A DNA stretch of 64,000 bases from Mycolicibacterium sp. YH-1 (lineage in GTDB: Bacteria; Actinomycetota; Actinomycetes; Mycobacteriales; Mycobacteriaceae): NCBI RefSeq assembly GCF_022557175.1, contig NZ_CP092915.1, forward strand, positions 1,116,001 through 1,180,000, written 5' to 3'. A program made the translations under genes and the position numbers. This document shows positions 44,649 through 52,341 of the stretch, piece after piece. Numbering within the stretch: position 1 is the first letter of the stretch; each line of letters begins with the position of its first letter. The notes beneath the pieces were generated by a model. It saw nothing but the letters and a program-made list of their open reading frames with translations, did no database searches and was not told the DNA's origin.

Positions 44649-45434
44649 CTAGGTGGTGATGGCGTCGGGGTGGTTGCGAAGTGCGCGCCGCGCGTAATAG
44701 GCGAAGTTGGCCTGGCTGCGCTTCGGTCGAAGAGTCCAGTCATGGGCCTCGCGGGCCAGCCGCTCGGGTAGCTCGGCGATGGTGCCCGCAGACATCGCGG
44801 CGAGCTGGAGTTTGGCGCCCCGTTCGATCAGCATCGCCAACGAGCAGGCCTCCTCGATGCTGGCACCGGCGACCACGTGGCCGTGGTGGGCCAGCAGGAT
44901 GGCCTTCTTGTCACCCAGTGCGGCGCTGATGATCTCGCCCTCCTCGTTGCCGACAGGAACGCCGGGCCAGTCGGCAAGGAAGGCGCAGTCGTCGTACAGC
45001 GGTGCGATGTCCATCTGCGATACCACCAACGGCACCTCCAGCATCGACAGTGCGGCCACATGAAACGGATGGGTGTGCACGATGCAGGCCACGTCGGGCC
45101 GGGCTCGGTAGATCCAGGAGTGAAATCGGTTGGCGGGGTTGGCCATTCCCTGGCCTTCAAGGACGTTGAGATCCTCGTCCACCAGCAGCAAGTTCTGGTC
45201 GGTGATCTCGTCGAACCCCAGGCCGAGTCGCTGGGTGTAGTAGGTCCCTGGCTCCTCGGCGCGTGAGGTGATCTGGCCGGCCAGCCCGGAGTCGTGACCG
45301 GCGTCGAACAGGGCCCGGCAGGTCAGTGCCAGTTTCTGTCGGTCGGTCAGCGGCGAATCCTCGACGTGAGTGGCCATCCCATCGAGTGCGCGCTGCATGA
45401 GGCTCTGCTTCGAATCACCAAGTGTGCTCGTCAT
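44649..45434 (-). CDS. Class II aldolase/adducin family protein
   Basis: A 261-residue zinc-dependent class II aldolase-type protein. Metal ligands are expected in HTHPFHVAAL (about residue 120) and HHGHVVAG (about 190). The family includes fuculose-phosphate aldolases and aromatic decarboxylases. It is the first gene of the operon with the DapA-like gene. A palindrome that also occurs before the XRE-cupin gene lies 48-76 bases upstream, so that regulator probably controls the operon. Substrate unknown. Confidence 0.86.
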   Translation of the reverse strand: MTSTLGDSKQSLMQRALDGMATHVEDSPLTDRQKLALTCRALFDAGHDSGLAGQITSRAEEPGTYYTQRLGLGFDEITDQNLLLVDEDLNVLEGQGMANPANRFHSWIYRARPDVACIVHTHPFHVAALSMLEVPLVVSQMDIAPLYDDCAFLADWPGVPVGNEEGEIISAALGDKKAILLAHHGHVVAGASIEEACSLAMLIERGAKLQLAAMSAGTIAELPERLAREAHDWTLRPKRSQANFAYYARRALRNHPDAITT

Positions 45435-45481
45435 CTAGGGGTACTCCCTCCGAATCGTGGACATTTGCATGACATATCGAT

Positions 45482-45510
45482 GACGATAGGACACCTTGTG
45501 TCCTATCGTC
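45482..45510. promoter_or_regulatory. Palindromic operator upstream of the aldolase operon
   Basis: GACGATAGGACAC (45482-45494) is mirrored exactly by GTGTCCTATCGTC (45498-45510) with a three-base centre. The core CGATAGGACA-N5-TGTCCTATCG recurs with the same spacing at 46619-46643 before the XRE-cupin gene. The distances to the start codons are similar (48 and 43 bases). Confidence 0.82.
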
Positions 45511-45555
45511 AAGTGCGTTGCATATGTGTTTCCGGAGTGCTTTGCTGACGGGGCA

Positions 45556-45591
45556 AAGTGCACTGGGAGAGAGAAGTGCACTGGAAGAGAA
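45556..45591. repeat. 18-bp near-perfect tandem repeat before a small membrane-protein gene
   Basis: Two copies of an 18-base unit beginning AAGTGCACTGG (45556 and 45574) run up to the start region of the gene at 45602. Sixteen of 18 positions agree. Each holds the palindrome GTGCAC. It may be a regulator site or the product of local duplication. Confidence 0.55.
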
Positions 45592-45601
45592 TGGAGAGCG
45601 C

Positions 45602-46045
45602 ATGTTTGGCGACACCGGTCAGGCGTTGGGAACTGCCACCTTCGTGACGTTGCTTGCGGCTGGACTGATCTTCCTGCTTGCCCTCGGGTTGGGGGTGTGG
45701 AAGTACCAGCAGATGGCCACCTCGGCGGACCACCTCGCCCATCCGTATGTCGACATCGCGCACCGAGCGGCCCTGCTCTACTCGTTCGCGACGCTCCTGA
45801 TCGCGGTGTTCGTCGAGTTGAGTGCCTGGCCGGACTGGCTGAACCTCACGGCGGCGATGGTCGTGGTCTTCTTCTTCGTCTTTGCCATCGCGAGCTACAT
45901 CGTCCACGGTGCGCGGCGGGACACCACGAATCAACTCGAGCACCCCACCGCCGGGTTGCATGTCGCGATGGTGTCGCTCATCGTCGGCGAGATGGGTGGG
46001 TTCGCGGTCCTACTCGCGGGTTTCGTCGCCGCCCAGGTGGGCTGA
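45602..46045 (+). CDS. Small four-helix membrane protein of unknown function
   Basis: A 147-residue protein with four hydrophobic segments (residues roughly 10-35, 55-75, 82-105, 118-142). I do not recognise a family. It lies between the aldolase operon and the XRE-cupin gene and converges on the latter with a gap of three bases. The ATG at 45602 is preceded by GGAGAGC (about 45593-45599). It may be part of the same regulon (a small transporter for the aldolase substrate, for example), but only position suggests this. Confidence 0.68.
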   Translation: MFGDTGQALGTATFVTLLAAGLIFLLALGLGVWKYQQMATSADHLAHPYVDIAHRAALLYSFATLLIAVFVELSAWPDWLNLTAAMVVVFFFVFAIASYIVHGARRDTTNQLEHPTAGLHVAMVSLIVGEMGGFAVLLAGFVAAQVG

Positions 46046-46048
46046 CGG

Positions 46049-46576
46049 TCAGCGGCTGCGGCCGAAGTCGCTGTGGGTGACGACGACAACCTCGCTGGGG
46101 GAACTGCCGACCTGTCGTATCTGATGGGGCAGTGAGGAATCGAAGTACGCGCAGTCGCCGGTGTCCAGTGTCACGACGTCGTCGCCGTAGCGAACCTCCA
46201 CCGTTCCCGCATGGACGAAGACGAGTTCCTGGCCCGCGTGGGTCGGGTGGGCGTGCGCGGTGAACGCGCGAGTGGGGCGAACGATGAAGGGTGACATGGA
46301 CTTCCCGAGCATGGCGGCGGCCACCGGGTGATAGCGCTCCGCGGTTCGGTCACCGGCGCGGTCGACGGCCAACGTCGTGTCGGCCGGGTCGTCGGAGAAC
46401 AGTTGCGCCACGTCCACATCGAGCGCGCGCGCCACCTTCATCGCGACCGCGATCGACGGAGTGGAGCGCTGGCGTTCGATCTTGGACAGATAGCTTTTGG
46501 TCAGTCCGGTCGCATCGGCGAGTTCCTCCAGCGTCAGCCCGCGCTGCAGTCGCACCGCGCGCAGTAGTGCACTCAT
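46049..46576 (-). CDS. XRE-family regulator with cupin domain
   Basis: A 175-residue protein with an N-terminal Cro/C1-type helix-turn-helix (about residues 5-62; LTLEELADATGLTKSYLSKI) and a C-terminal cupin (about 100-170; HPTHAGQELVFVHAG). Such proteins sense small catabolites through the cupin barrel. The ATG at 46576 is chosen because the palindrome at 46619-46643 lies just upstream. The same palindrome before the aldolase operon makes this its likely regulator, with autoregulation. Confidence 0.9.
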   Translation of the reverse strand: MSALLRAVRLQRGLTLEELADATGLTKSYLSKIERQRSTPSIAVAMKVARALDVDVAQLFSDDPADTTLAVDRAGDRTAERYHPVAAAMLGKSMSPFIVRPTRAFTAHAHPTHAGQELVFVHAGTVEVRYGDDVVTLDTGDCAYFDSSLPHQIRQVGSSPSEVVVVTHSDFGRSR

Positions 46577-46618
46577 CGAATTTCCCGCCTCACCGTTGGT
46601 GGGCAGCCAGTCTATCGC

Positions 46619-46643
46619 CGATAGGACACCAGTTGTCCTATCG
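46619..46643. promoter_or_regulatory. Palindromic operator upstream of the XRE-cupin gene
   Basis: CGATAGGACA (46619-46628), five bases, TGTCCTATCG (46634-46643). Arms and spacing are identical to the core of the site at 45482-45510. Probably the autoregulatory site of the XRE-cupin protein; it could also affect the secreted-protein gene starting at 46711. Confidence 0.82.
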
Positions 46644-46710
46644 ATGACAGGCCGACCGACGGGTCTCGACAGTGGACGGTGGTGCAGCCCGCTGGCTAGG
46701 GTGGGCACCC

Positions 46711-47109
46711 ATGACGTTCACCGGCAAGACCCTGGCAGCAGCCGCCTTCGTGGCCGTCTGCGCTGCGGGTCAAGCGGGGATCGCACCCGCATCCGCGGTC
46801 TTCGACGAGCCCGCCTACTCGGCCTGCACCACAACGACGGTTCGTGCACCCGACCAGAGCCTCGACAGCATCGCCACGGCCTGCTGCGTGGAGAACGCCG
46901 GGGTTCCCACCCCGACCACCTACGGCATCGGCTGCGTCGCGCCCGTCGAGAATCCCGCCGAGGACTACCGGCCCACGATCGTGATGCCGACGTGGCCCTC
47001 GTCGCCGGATGAGGGCGGTGACGTCGCGTTCGATGAACTGATGAAACTGCCGCCCGGTCCGGCCTTTCCCGGCGACGGACTGATGCCGGGTGCCCCACCG
47101 CTGCCCTGA
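46711..47109 (+). CDS. Small secreted Cys-containing protein
   Basis: A 132-residue protein with a Sec-type signal peptide (GKTLAAAAFVAVCAAGQAG, cleavage likely after APASA, about residue 29). The mature part holds four Cys (one early, an adjacent CC pair and one in YGIGC), suggesting disulfides, and ends in a Pro-rich acidic tail. I do not recognise a family. It precedes the exported P450-like gene on the same strand with a 128-base gap that has its own promoter. Confidence 0.65.
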   Translation: MTFTGKTLAAAAFVAVCAAGQAGIAPASAVFDEPAYSACTTTTVRAPDQSLDSIATACCVENAGVPTPTTYGIGCVAPVENPAEDYRPTIVMPTWPSSPDEGGDVAFDELMKLPPGPAFPGDGLMPGAPPLP

Positions 47110-47149
47110 GAGTCGCTGAGCAGCGCCAGATTCCCTCGAGCCTCGGCTA

Positions 47150-47178
47150 TTGACGCCCGTGTTGGTGAACCGTAAGGT
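47150..47178 (+). promoter_or_regulatory. SigA-type promoter of the P450-like gene
   Basis: TTGACG (47150-47155), a 17-base spacer and TAAGGT (47173-47178) closely fit the mycobacterial housekeeping promoter pattern, about 60 bases before the start codon at 47238. A GAGAGGGA Shine-Dalgarno precedes the ATG. Confidence 0.6.
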
Positions 47179-47237
47179 CCGCGGCGAGCCCGGTTGATCT
47201 TGAACCCGGACAACGGAGTTGGGCGAGAGGGACACAC

Positions 47238-48785
47238 ATGAGACGGCGTGCATTCCTTGCTGGTGGCGCTGGTACCGCGGTGGCCCTCACCGCGCTGACG
47301 GGCTGCGCGGAGCCATCGGCTGAGCAGGACCAGCCGGCGGCGGCGGGGGAGCTGCAGGATGAGGCGGCGAAGCTGCGCGCGAAGTTCTCCGACAAGTTCG
47401 ACTCCGCCTATGTGGAGAACGCCATCATTCCGTTCTTCCTGAACAGCATCTTCGACGGCCAGCGCCCGGTACTGCCGATGATCGATGTGGCGCTGACGAA
47501 GGAGAACGCGCTGCCGTATGACCTGTGGGGGCTGCTGAGCGAGAGTTGGCAGCCGGCGCCGCAGGACGGTGTCACAGTGTTCCTTCAGGGCCTGGAGAAG
47601 CGCGGTCCCGACAACCGGCGCAAGCGCATCTACATGTCGGCTGTCACGCCCGACCTCTATGCGGGGATGTACCAGGCCAAGATCGTCGGCTTCTGGGACG
47701 AGCTGTTGGCCTCCGGAAACGCCGGAAAACCGTTGATGCGGCGCTATCTGGACACGTTCTGGGATCTCTACTGGGATCTGCACCTGGGGGTCAAGGGCGC
47801 CCAGCTTCCCGACCAGGTCAGGCAGATCGGTGCCGCGTTCAACGCCGTCCTGGCCTACCGCGATCCCACACAGCAGATCGTCTACGACAACTACATGACA
47901 GTCCGCAAGCACCTCGCGTTCCTCAAGTCGTGGATCGACGACAGGCTCGGCGACATCAGCTCCGGCAAGACACCGGAACCCGAGAAGACCTTCGCCTGGT
48001 ACTGGCTCAAGAACGGTGAGGACAGCGAGTACTTCAACCACAAGGACGTCGTCTTCGAGTGCTTCCACAACTTCGTGGCGTTCAGCCAGTGGGGCAACAG
48101 CCTGTACAACGTCATGGCGAAGCTGGGCCGGGAGACGGGCGATCGCCAGACCAAGGACTGGTTCACCAAGACGATGGCAGGCGACTTCGACAATCCGGCA
48201 GGCGTGGCGTTCCCGCCGTTGGAGCGGTTCGTGATGGAGCTGTTCCGCACCATCTCGCCCAATGGCGGCAGCATCTCGGCCCTCGAGGAGACCAGGACGC
48301 CGCCGTTCCAGCGGCACGGATACATCGTCAGCCCGCACACCTCGACGAGTCATGATCCCGTGCAGTGGGCCAACCCGGATGACTTCGACCCGGCCCGCTA
48401 CGAGCACGCACCCACCAGCCAGGACGTCAACGAGGCCAAGATCCGACAGATGGGCCTCGCGAACTGCCCATTCGACCCGACCAGCTTCGAGGTCAAGGAC
48501 GGGCGCAAGGCGGCGCTGCACAACAGCGCGTTCGGCACGGTGTTCGGGGTGGTGGACGAGCGCCCGCTGCCCGTCTGCGACTACGCCGGTTTCGCGCCCT
48601 TCGGCTTCGGTTATCGACGCTGCCCCGGTGAGCAGCTCACCTTGATGGCCTTCGAGGACCTGATGCGCAAGGTGTGGAAGGACAAGCTCGAGTTCGTGAA
48701 GGTCGCTGGTGCCGAACCCGAGACCCTGCCCGTTGGACCCAGCACCGTGATCAGCGACGACATCGGGTTCGTCCGGCCGTCCTAG
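47238..48785 (+). CDS. Cytochrome P450-like protein with a Tat lipoprotein signal
   Basis: A 515-residue protein. The N-terminus is a twin-arginine lipoprotein signal: RRRAFLAGG, a hydrophobic stretch, then LTGC with C23 as the lipidated residue. The rest reads as a cytochrome P450: the K-helix ExxR is ELFR (334-337), the PERF-type region is FDPARY, and the haem-binding loop is FGFGYRRCPGEQ with C462 as thiolate ligand. The I-helix segment (VAFSQWGNS, about 280-288) lacks the usual acid-Thr pair, as in peroxide-dependent or rearranging P450s. About 60 extra residues separate FDPARY and the Cys loop. P450s are normally cytoplasmic in bacteria; Tat export of a folded haem protein would place this one outside the membrane. 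Confidence 0.82.
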   Translation: MRRRAFLAGGAGTAVALTALTGCAEPSAEQDQPAAAGELQDEAAKLRAKFSDKFDSAYVENAIIPFFLNSIFDGQRPVLPMIDVALTKENALPYDLWGLLSESWQPAPQDGVTVFLQGLEKRGPDNRRKRIYMSAVTPDLYAGMYQAKIVGFWDELLASGNAGKPLMRRYLDTFWDLYWDLHLGVKGAQLPDQVRQIGAAFNAVLAYRDPTQQIVYDNYMTVRKHLAFLKSWIDDRLGDISSGKTPEPEKTFAWYWLKNGEDSEYFNHKDVVFECFHNFVAFSQWGNSLYNVMAKLGRETGDRQTKDWFTKTMAGDFDNPAGVAFPPLERFVMELFRTISPNGGSISALEETRTPPFQRHGYIVSPHTSTSHDPVQWANPDDFDPARYEHAPTSQDVNEAKIRQMGLANCPFDPTSFEVKDGRKAALHNSAFGTVFGVVDERPLPVCDYAGFAPFGFGYRRCPGEQLTLMAFEDLMRKVWKDKLEFVKVAGAEPETLPVGPSTVISDDIGFVRPS

Positions 48786-48803
48786 TCTCCGACGTCGCGT
48801 GCG

Positions 48804-49349
48804 TCAGGCGTGCACGGCGGGCCAGAACATCGCGAACAGGCGTTCCGCCCAGTCGGTTTCGACGCGTCCCGTGCGCGCGCGTTCGGCGATGTGGGCACCC
48901 ACGATCGCGTCGATGAGGGTTTCCGCGTCGATGTCGGCGCGCATGGTGCCGTCGGCTCTGCACTCATCGATCACGCGCACCAGCTGGGCCCGCTGATCGA
49001 CGAGGATGCGTCGGAATACCGAGCTGAAATCGGGATCGTCCTCGGTGAGAAGGGACGCGAAGCCGCCGAACCCGATGCCGTCATCGATCGCCGCGATCGC
49101 GTTCTTGATGAGCCACCGCAACCGCTCCGCCGTGTCTGCCTGCGGGCTGAGCGGCTCGGGGGAGACCAGACGCGACAATGCGGCCGACAACATGTCGCGC
49201 CGGTCGCGGTGGCGCCGATAGATCGTCGTCTTCGCAATGCCCGAGTCGGCCGTGACGGCTTCGACCGTCACGGACTGCGGTCCGCGTGTGCGCAGCAGGC
49301 GCAGCGCAGACTCGGCGATGCCGTCGTCGACGCCTCGTCGTCCTGGCAT
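48804..49349 (-). CDS. TetR-family transcriptional regulator
   Basis: A 181-residue TetR repressor. The HTH is at about residues 10-55 (AESALRLLRTRGPQSVTVEA, then GIAKTTIYRRHRDR) with a C-terminal ligand domain. It is convergent with the P450-like gene (18-base gap) and divergent from the small membrane protein at 49482. A 20-bp palindrome in the divergent gap is the probable operator, so the membrane protein is the most likely target. Confidence 0.88.
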   Translation of the reverse strand: MPGRRGVDDGIAESALRLLRTRGPQSVTVEAVTADSGIAKTTIYRRHRDRRDMLSAALSRLVSPEPLSPQADTAERLRWLIKNAIAAIDDGIGFGGFASLLTEDDPDFSSVFRRILVDQRAQLVRVIDECRADGTMRADIDAETLIDAIVGAHIAERARTGRVETDWAERLFAMFWPAVHA

Positions 49350-49411
49350 TCCAGTCTCCCCTGATCAACGCGCTGAAGGAATATCGTCGGCGACTCTAGC
49401 GCTACACTAAC

Positions 49412-49431
49412 CGTAGCGAAACTACGCTACG
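49412..49431. promoter_or_regulatory. TetR operator candidate
   Basis: CGTAGCG (49412-49418), six bases, CGCTACG (49425-49431) form a perfect 7-bp-arm palindrome in the gap between tetR (start 49349) and the membrane-protein gene (start 49482). Further TAGCG/CGCTA-like fragments occur nearby (49397-49405). Confidence 0.65.
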
Positions 49432-49481
49432 CGTATCGTATCGTTCGATCCGCTCGGAGCGGTGACCGTGGTGGTCGCCGC

Positions 49482-49781
49482 GTGAGTACTCATGAGGTGA
49501 GGACATTGTTGAAGGTGTTCCGGCGAATATCCCATTCGTACGTGGCATACCTGTTCCTGCTGTCGGCCTTCGCATCGCTCGGCCTGTTCGTCGCCGCTCT
49601 GGCAATGCAGAGCCCCTGGGCCGTCGTTGCGGGTATCGCTCTGGTCGGCTCGCTCATCGCGGCTGCCGTGGGCTTCCGCATCGCCGTCTCCGCCGGCACT
49701 GCGAGCAAGCCCGTTCGGCAGGACACTATCGATCGGTACTACCTGAACTACCGCGGCGGTCGGGGTCGTCTGTCGGCGTAA
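49482..49781 (+). CDS. Small two-helix membrane protein
   Basis: A 99-residue protein with two membrane helices (about residues 20-42 and 45-70) and a basic C-terminal tail (TIDRYYLNYRGGRGRLSA). It starts with GTG. I do not recognise a family. Being divergent from a tetR gene with a shared palindrome, it is probably induced by a toxic or lipid ligand. It converges on the nitronate monooxygenase gene. Confidence 0.65.
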   Translation: MSTHEVRTLLKVFRRISHSYVAYLFLLSAFASLGLFVAALAMQSPWAVVAGIALVGSLIAAAVGFRIAVSAGTASKPVRQDTIDRYYLNYRGGRGRLSA

Positions 49782-49816
49782 GTTCCTCGTCGGGCAGCAG
49801 ACGAACTCGAACTGGA

Positions 49817-50845
49817 TCACGCTCCGCCTGCGAGGTGAGTAAGGATCGCAGCCGTCGACTCCTGGCGGGTATGGCGGTAACCGGTGCCGGCCCACAGGTG
49901 GACCAGGTCGGACTCACCCGCAGCGGCCGCGGCCTTGCGCAGCGGGCTCGTCAGATGGTGAATCGCGGGATACCCCAGCGGAGCCAACGCCTCGAACTCA
50001 TCGATGAAGGCATTGCGAAGACCGCGTGCGGGGCGGCCGGTGAAGGCGCGGGTGATGACGGTCTGAGTTCGCGCCGGATCGGTCAGCGCGGCCCGATGGG
50101 TGGCCGAGGCGCCACTCTCGTCGGCGCGCAGCAGTGCCGTGCCCACCGCCACGGCGTCGGCGCCTGCCCCCAGTGCCGCGGCGACGTCCTCGGGTGTGGT
50201 CAGCCCGCCGGCGGCGATGACGGGAAGGCTCACGCGGCTGGTCACCTGGGTGATCAGGTCGGTGATCCGAACCGGGTCGGGCATACGGCCGGGAGTCAGC
50301 GTGCCCGAGTGGCCACCGGCAACGCTGGCCTGCACTGCGAGCATGTCAACGCCTGCCGCAGCGGCCAATTCGGCCTCCGGCGCCGACGTCACCGTCTGCA
50401 CAATTGCCGTCCCGGTCTTCTGCAGCGCTCGGATGACATCGCCTGACGGGATGCCGAAGGTGAAGCTCACGAGGGGCACCGGGTTGGACAGCAGCACATC
50501 GATCTTGGCGCCGAACGCGTCGTCGTCGTCGATCGGCTCTGTCGGCAGGCTGATCTCGAACCTGTCCGCCTCGCGCTGCACCGCGGCCGCGTAGGCGCGG
50601 TAGGACGCCACGGTGATAGGGACCGGATTGGGAGCGAAGACGTTGACCCCAAAGGGGATTGACTCGCTCTGGACGGCCGAGATCTGGACCTGCAGGCTCT
50701 CGGGCGACTTGTACCCTGCGGCCAGCAATCCCAGGCCACCGGCGCGGGCGGCGGCGATCACCATGGCGGGGGTGGTGGCGCCACCGGCCATCGGCGCAGC
50801 GATCACCGGGATGCTCAGGCCCAGATTGGTCAGTGGTGATGTCAT
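49817..50845 (-). CDS. Nitronate monooxygenase family protein
   Basis: A 342-residue FMN-dependent TIM-barrel enzyme of the NMO/2-nitropropane dioxygenase family. The opening PVIAAPMAGGATTPAMV, the AGGHSGT segment (about residue 175) and PVIAAGGLTTPEDVAAALGAGADAV-type phosphate-binding region are characteristic. It oxidises alkyl nitronates such as propionate-3-nitronate. It is the last of several genes on this strand; the 105-base gap upstream suggests separate expression from the MBL gene. Confidence 0.87.
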   Translation of the reverse strand: MTSPLTNLGLSIPVIAAPMAGGATTPAMVIAAARAGGLGLLAAGYKSPESLQVQISAVQSESIPFGVNVFAPNPVPITVASYRAYAAAVQREADRFEISLPTEPIDDDDAFGAKIDVLLSNPVPLVSFTFGIPSGDVIRALQKTGTAIVQTVTSAPEAELAAAAGVDMLAVQASVAGGHSGTLTPGRMPDPVRITDLITQVTSRVSLPVIAAGGLTTPEDVAAALGAGADAVAVGTALLRADESGASATHRAALTDPARTQTVITRAFTGRPARGLRNAFIDEFEALAPLGYPAIHHLTSPLRKAAAAAGESDLVHLWAGTGYRHTRQESTAAILTHLAGGA

Positions 50846-50950
50846 TGCCTCGTCCTCCCGTGCAGATCTCGTCCTAGTTGCAACGATTCTCTGCCGCCGA
50901 CCATCCGGCCGGACAGGACCGGATTCCTCGCTACTGGAAGGCGCAGGCTT

Positions 50951-51769
50951 TCACGCGTCGTCGAGCAGTGCCCAGGACCCGGCGTCTGCGGAGACGAGGC
51001 GCTCGGCGATACCGGCCTCGTTGAACGCTGTCCGGACGTCGGCGATGCTCTCGCTGTAGATCGACCAGCCCGCGATGTGGGCGATCACGACTCGTGGCAC
51101 GCCCAGCACCGCGGTGACGTCGGCCGCCCGCGGTCCGGTCAGGGTCAGTGGACGGCCCTGGTTCTTGGTGGGCAGCCGCGACGCTCCGGCGAACAGCACC
51201 GCGACATCGATGGCCGGGAATCGGCCGGCGATCTGGCTGACCGGAACCATCGACGCGTTATCGCCGCTGACGTACACCGTGGGAAGGCCCGCGGATTGCA
51301 GAATGAACCCGGTGACCTCGGCGTTGACGTGTCCCGACGCGTCACGCGTTCCGTCCAGGGGGCCGTGCACGGCCGGGACCGCGGTGATCGTAATGACCCC
51401 GTCGGTGCTTGCGAGTTCCGTGCTGTGCCACGTCGGCAGACCGATTGCGGGCGCACCGAGGCGTTCGGCGGCACCGGGTCCGGTGATGATGGTGGGAACC
51501 GCGGTGGTTGCCCAGTGGCGGCCGGCGATGTCGAGATTGTCGTTGTGGTCGTCGTGGCTGAGCAAGACGGCATCGACGTCACCGAGGTCCGCGGCGGCCA
51601 CGGCCGGAGATGCCAGCTTGGCCATGGTGCCGTAGTCGTGCGGGTCGTCGAACGTCGGGTCCGTGACGAAACGCCTTCCGGCGTAATCGATGACGACGGT
51701 GGGGCCCCCGACGACGCCGACGGCGAAGGGGTGGCGGGTGGCGCTGATCGCGCCGGAAGTGGTGACCAT
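50951..51769 (-). CDS. MBL-fold metallo-hydrolase (UlaG-like)
   Basis: A 272-residue metallo-beta-lactamase-fold protein. The metal site is read in LLSHDDHNDNLD (about residues 70-80), with further ligands likely in AVHGPLDG and VSGDNAS. It lacks a signal peptide and is probably cytoplasmic. It begins nine bases after the stop of the truncated nitroreductase gene, so the two were probably one transcription unit. Substrate unknown. Confidence 0.8.
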   Translation of the reverse strand: MVTTSGAISATRHPFAVGVVGGPTVVIDYAGRRFVTDPTFDDPHDYGTMAKLASPAVAAADLGDVDAVLLSHDDHNDNLDIAGRHWATTAVPTIITGPGAAERLGAPAIGLPTWHSTELASTDGVITITAVPAVHGPLDGTRDASGHVNAEVTGFILQSAGLPTVYVSGDNASMVPVSQIAGRFPAIDVAVLFAGASRLPTKNQGRPLTLTGPRAADVTAVLGVPRVVIAHIAGWSIYSESIADVRTAFNEAGIAERLVSADAGSWALLDDA

Positions 51770-51778
51770 CAGTGCTCC

Positions 51779-52225
51779 TCAGGTGCTCCGGGGCCGGACA
51801 CCAGGTTCGGTGGTTGCCCACCGTCGGCGTGGACGATGAGGACCTTCACCAGCGACCCCGATGCACGACCTCCGAGAGGGGGCGGTACCGATGCCGAGGT
51901 CGGTCGCGGCGATGGTCATCGCCAATGTCGCCTGGCCAAGGTCGTACTGGTCAATGAGCTTGGTTCGCTCGTCGGGGGGTGCCGACGCGACCAACGCGAT
52001 GGCCGCCGGTGCCGACGCGATGTGACCTGCACCCCGCCACACCGTCGAGAGCTCCTCCAGTTGATGTCGGTCGGTGATGATCACGAAGTCCCAGTGCTGG
52101 CGGTTCGACGCAGACGGCGCCCGCCATCCTGCCTCGGCTATGCGATCCAGCTCGGCGTCCGGAATGGGTTTAGGTAGGTAGCTTCGTACGTTCCTTCGGG
52201 AACGAATCGCATCCCAGGCTTCCAT
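51779..52225 (-). pseudogene. Nitroreductase family protein, C-terminally truncated
   Basis: A 148-residue reading frame with a strong Shine-Dalgarno (GGAGGTCGAG) before the ATG at 52225. The first about 110 residues follow the nitroreductase family well: RSRRNVRSYLPKPIPD, AGWRAPSASNRQHWDF (FMN-binding), YDLGQATLAMTIAATDLGIGT. After that the sequence turns into an Arg/Pro-rich tail with no family resemblance, and about 60 residues of the usual C-terminus are missing. An internal deletion or frameshift is the simplest explanation. The lost region helps bind FMN and form the dimer, so activity is doubtful. Confidence 0.65.
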
Positions 52226-52341
52226 CTCGACCTCCGTTTCGCGCAGCAGACCGCAACTCGGCCTGTAACCACCAACCGAGCCCGGGAGCCAACTATCTCG
52301 TCGTACTCTGTGGGTTGCCTGTGGGGCCGATGCCGGAGGTA

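Noticed and set aside
46566..46573. AGTGCACT near the XRE-cupin start matching the core of the repeat at 45556-45591.
   Set aside because: It is an eight-base match within coding sequence and could easily occur by chance.
50905..50926. ATCCGG...CCGGAT inverted repeat upstream of the nitronate monooxygenase as an operator or terminator.
   Set aside because: Arms are only six bases of common GC-rich sequence, too weak to support a call.
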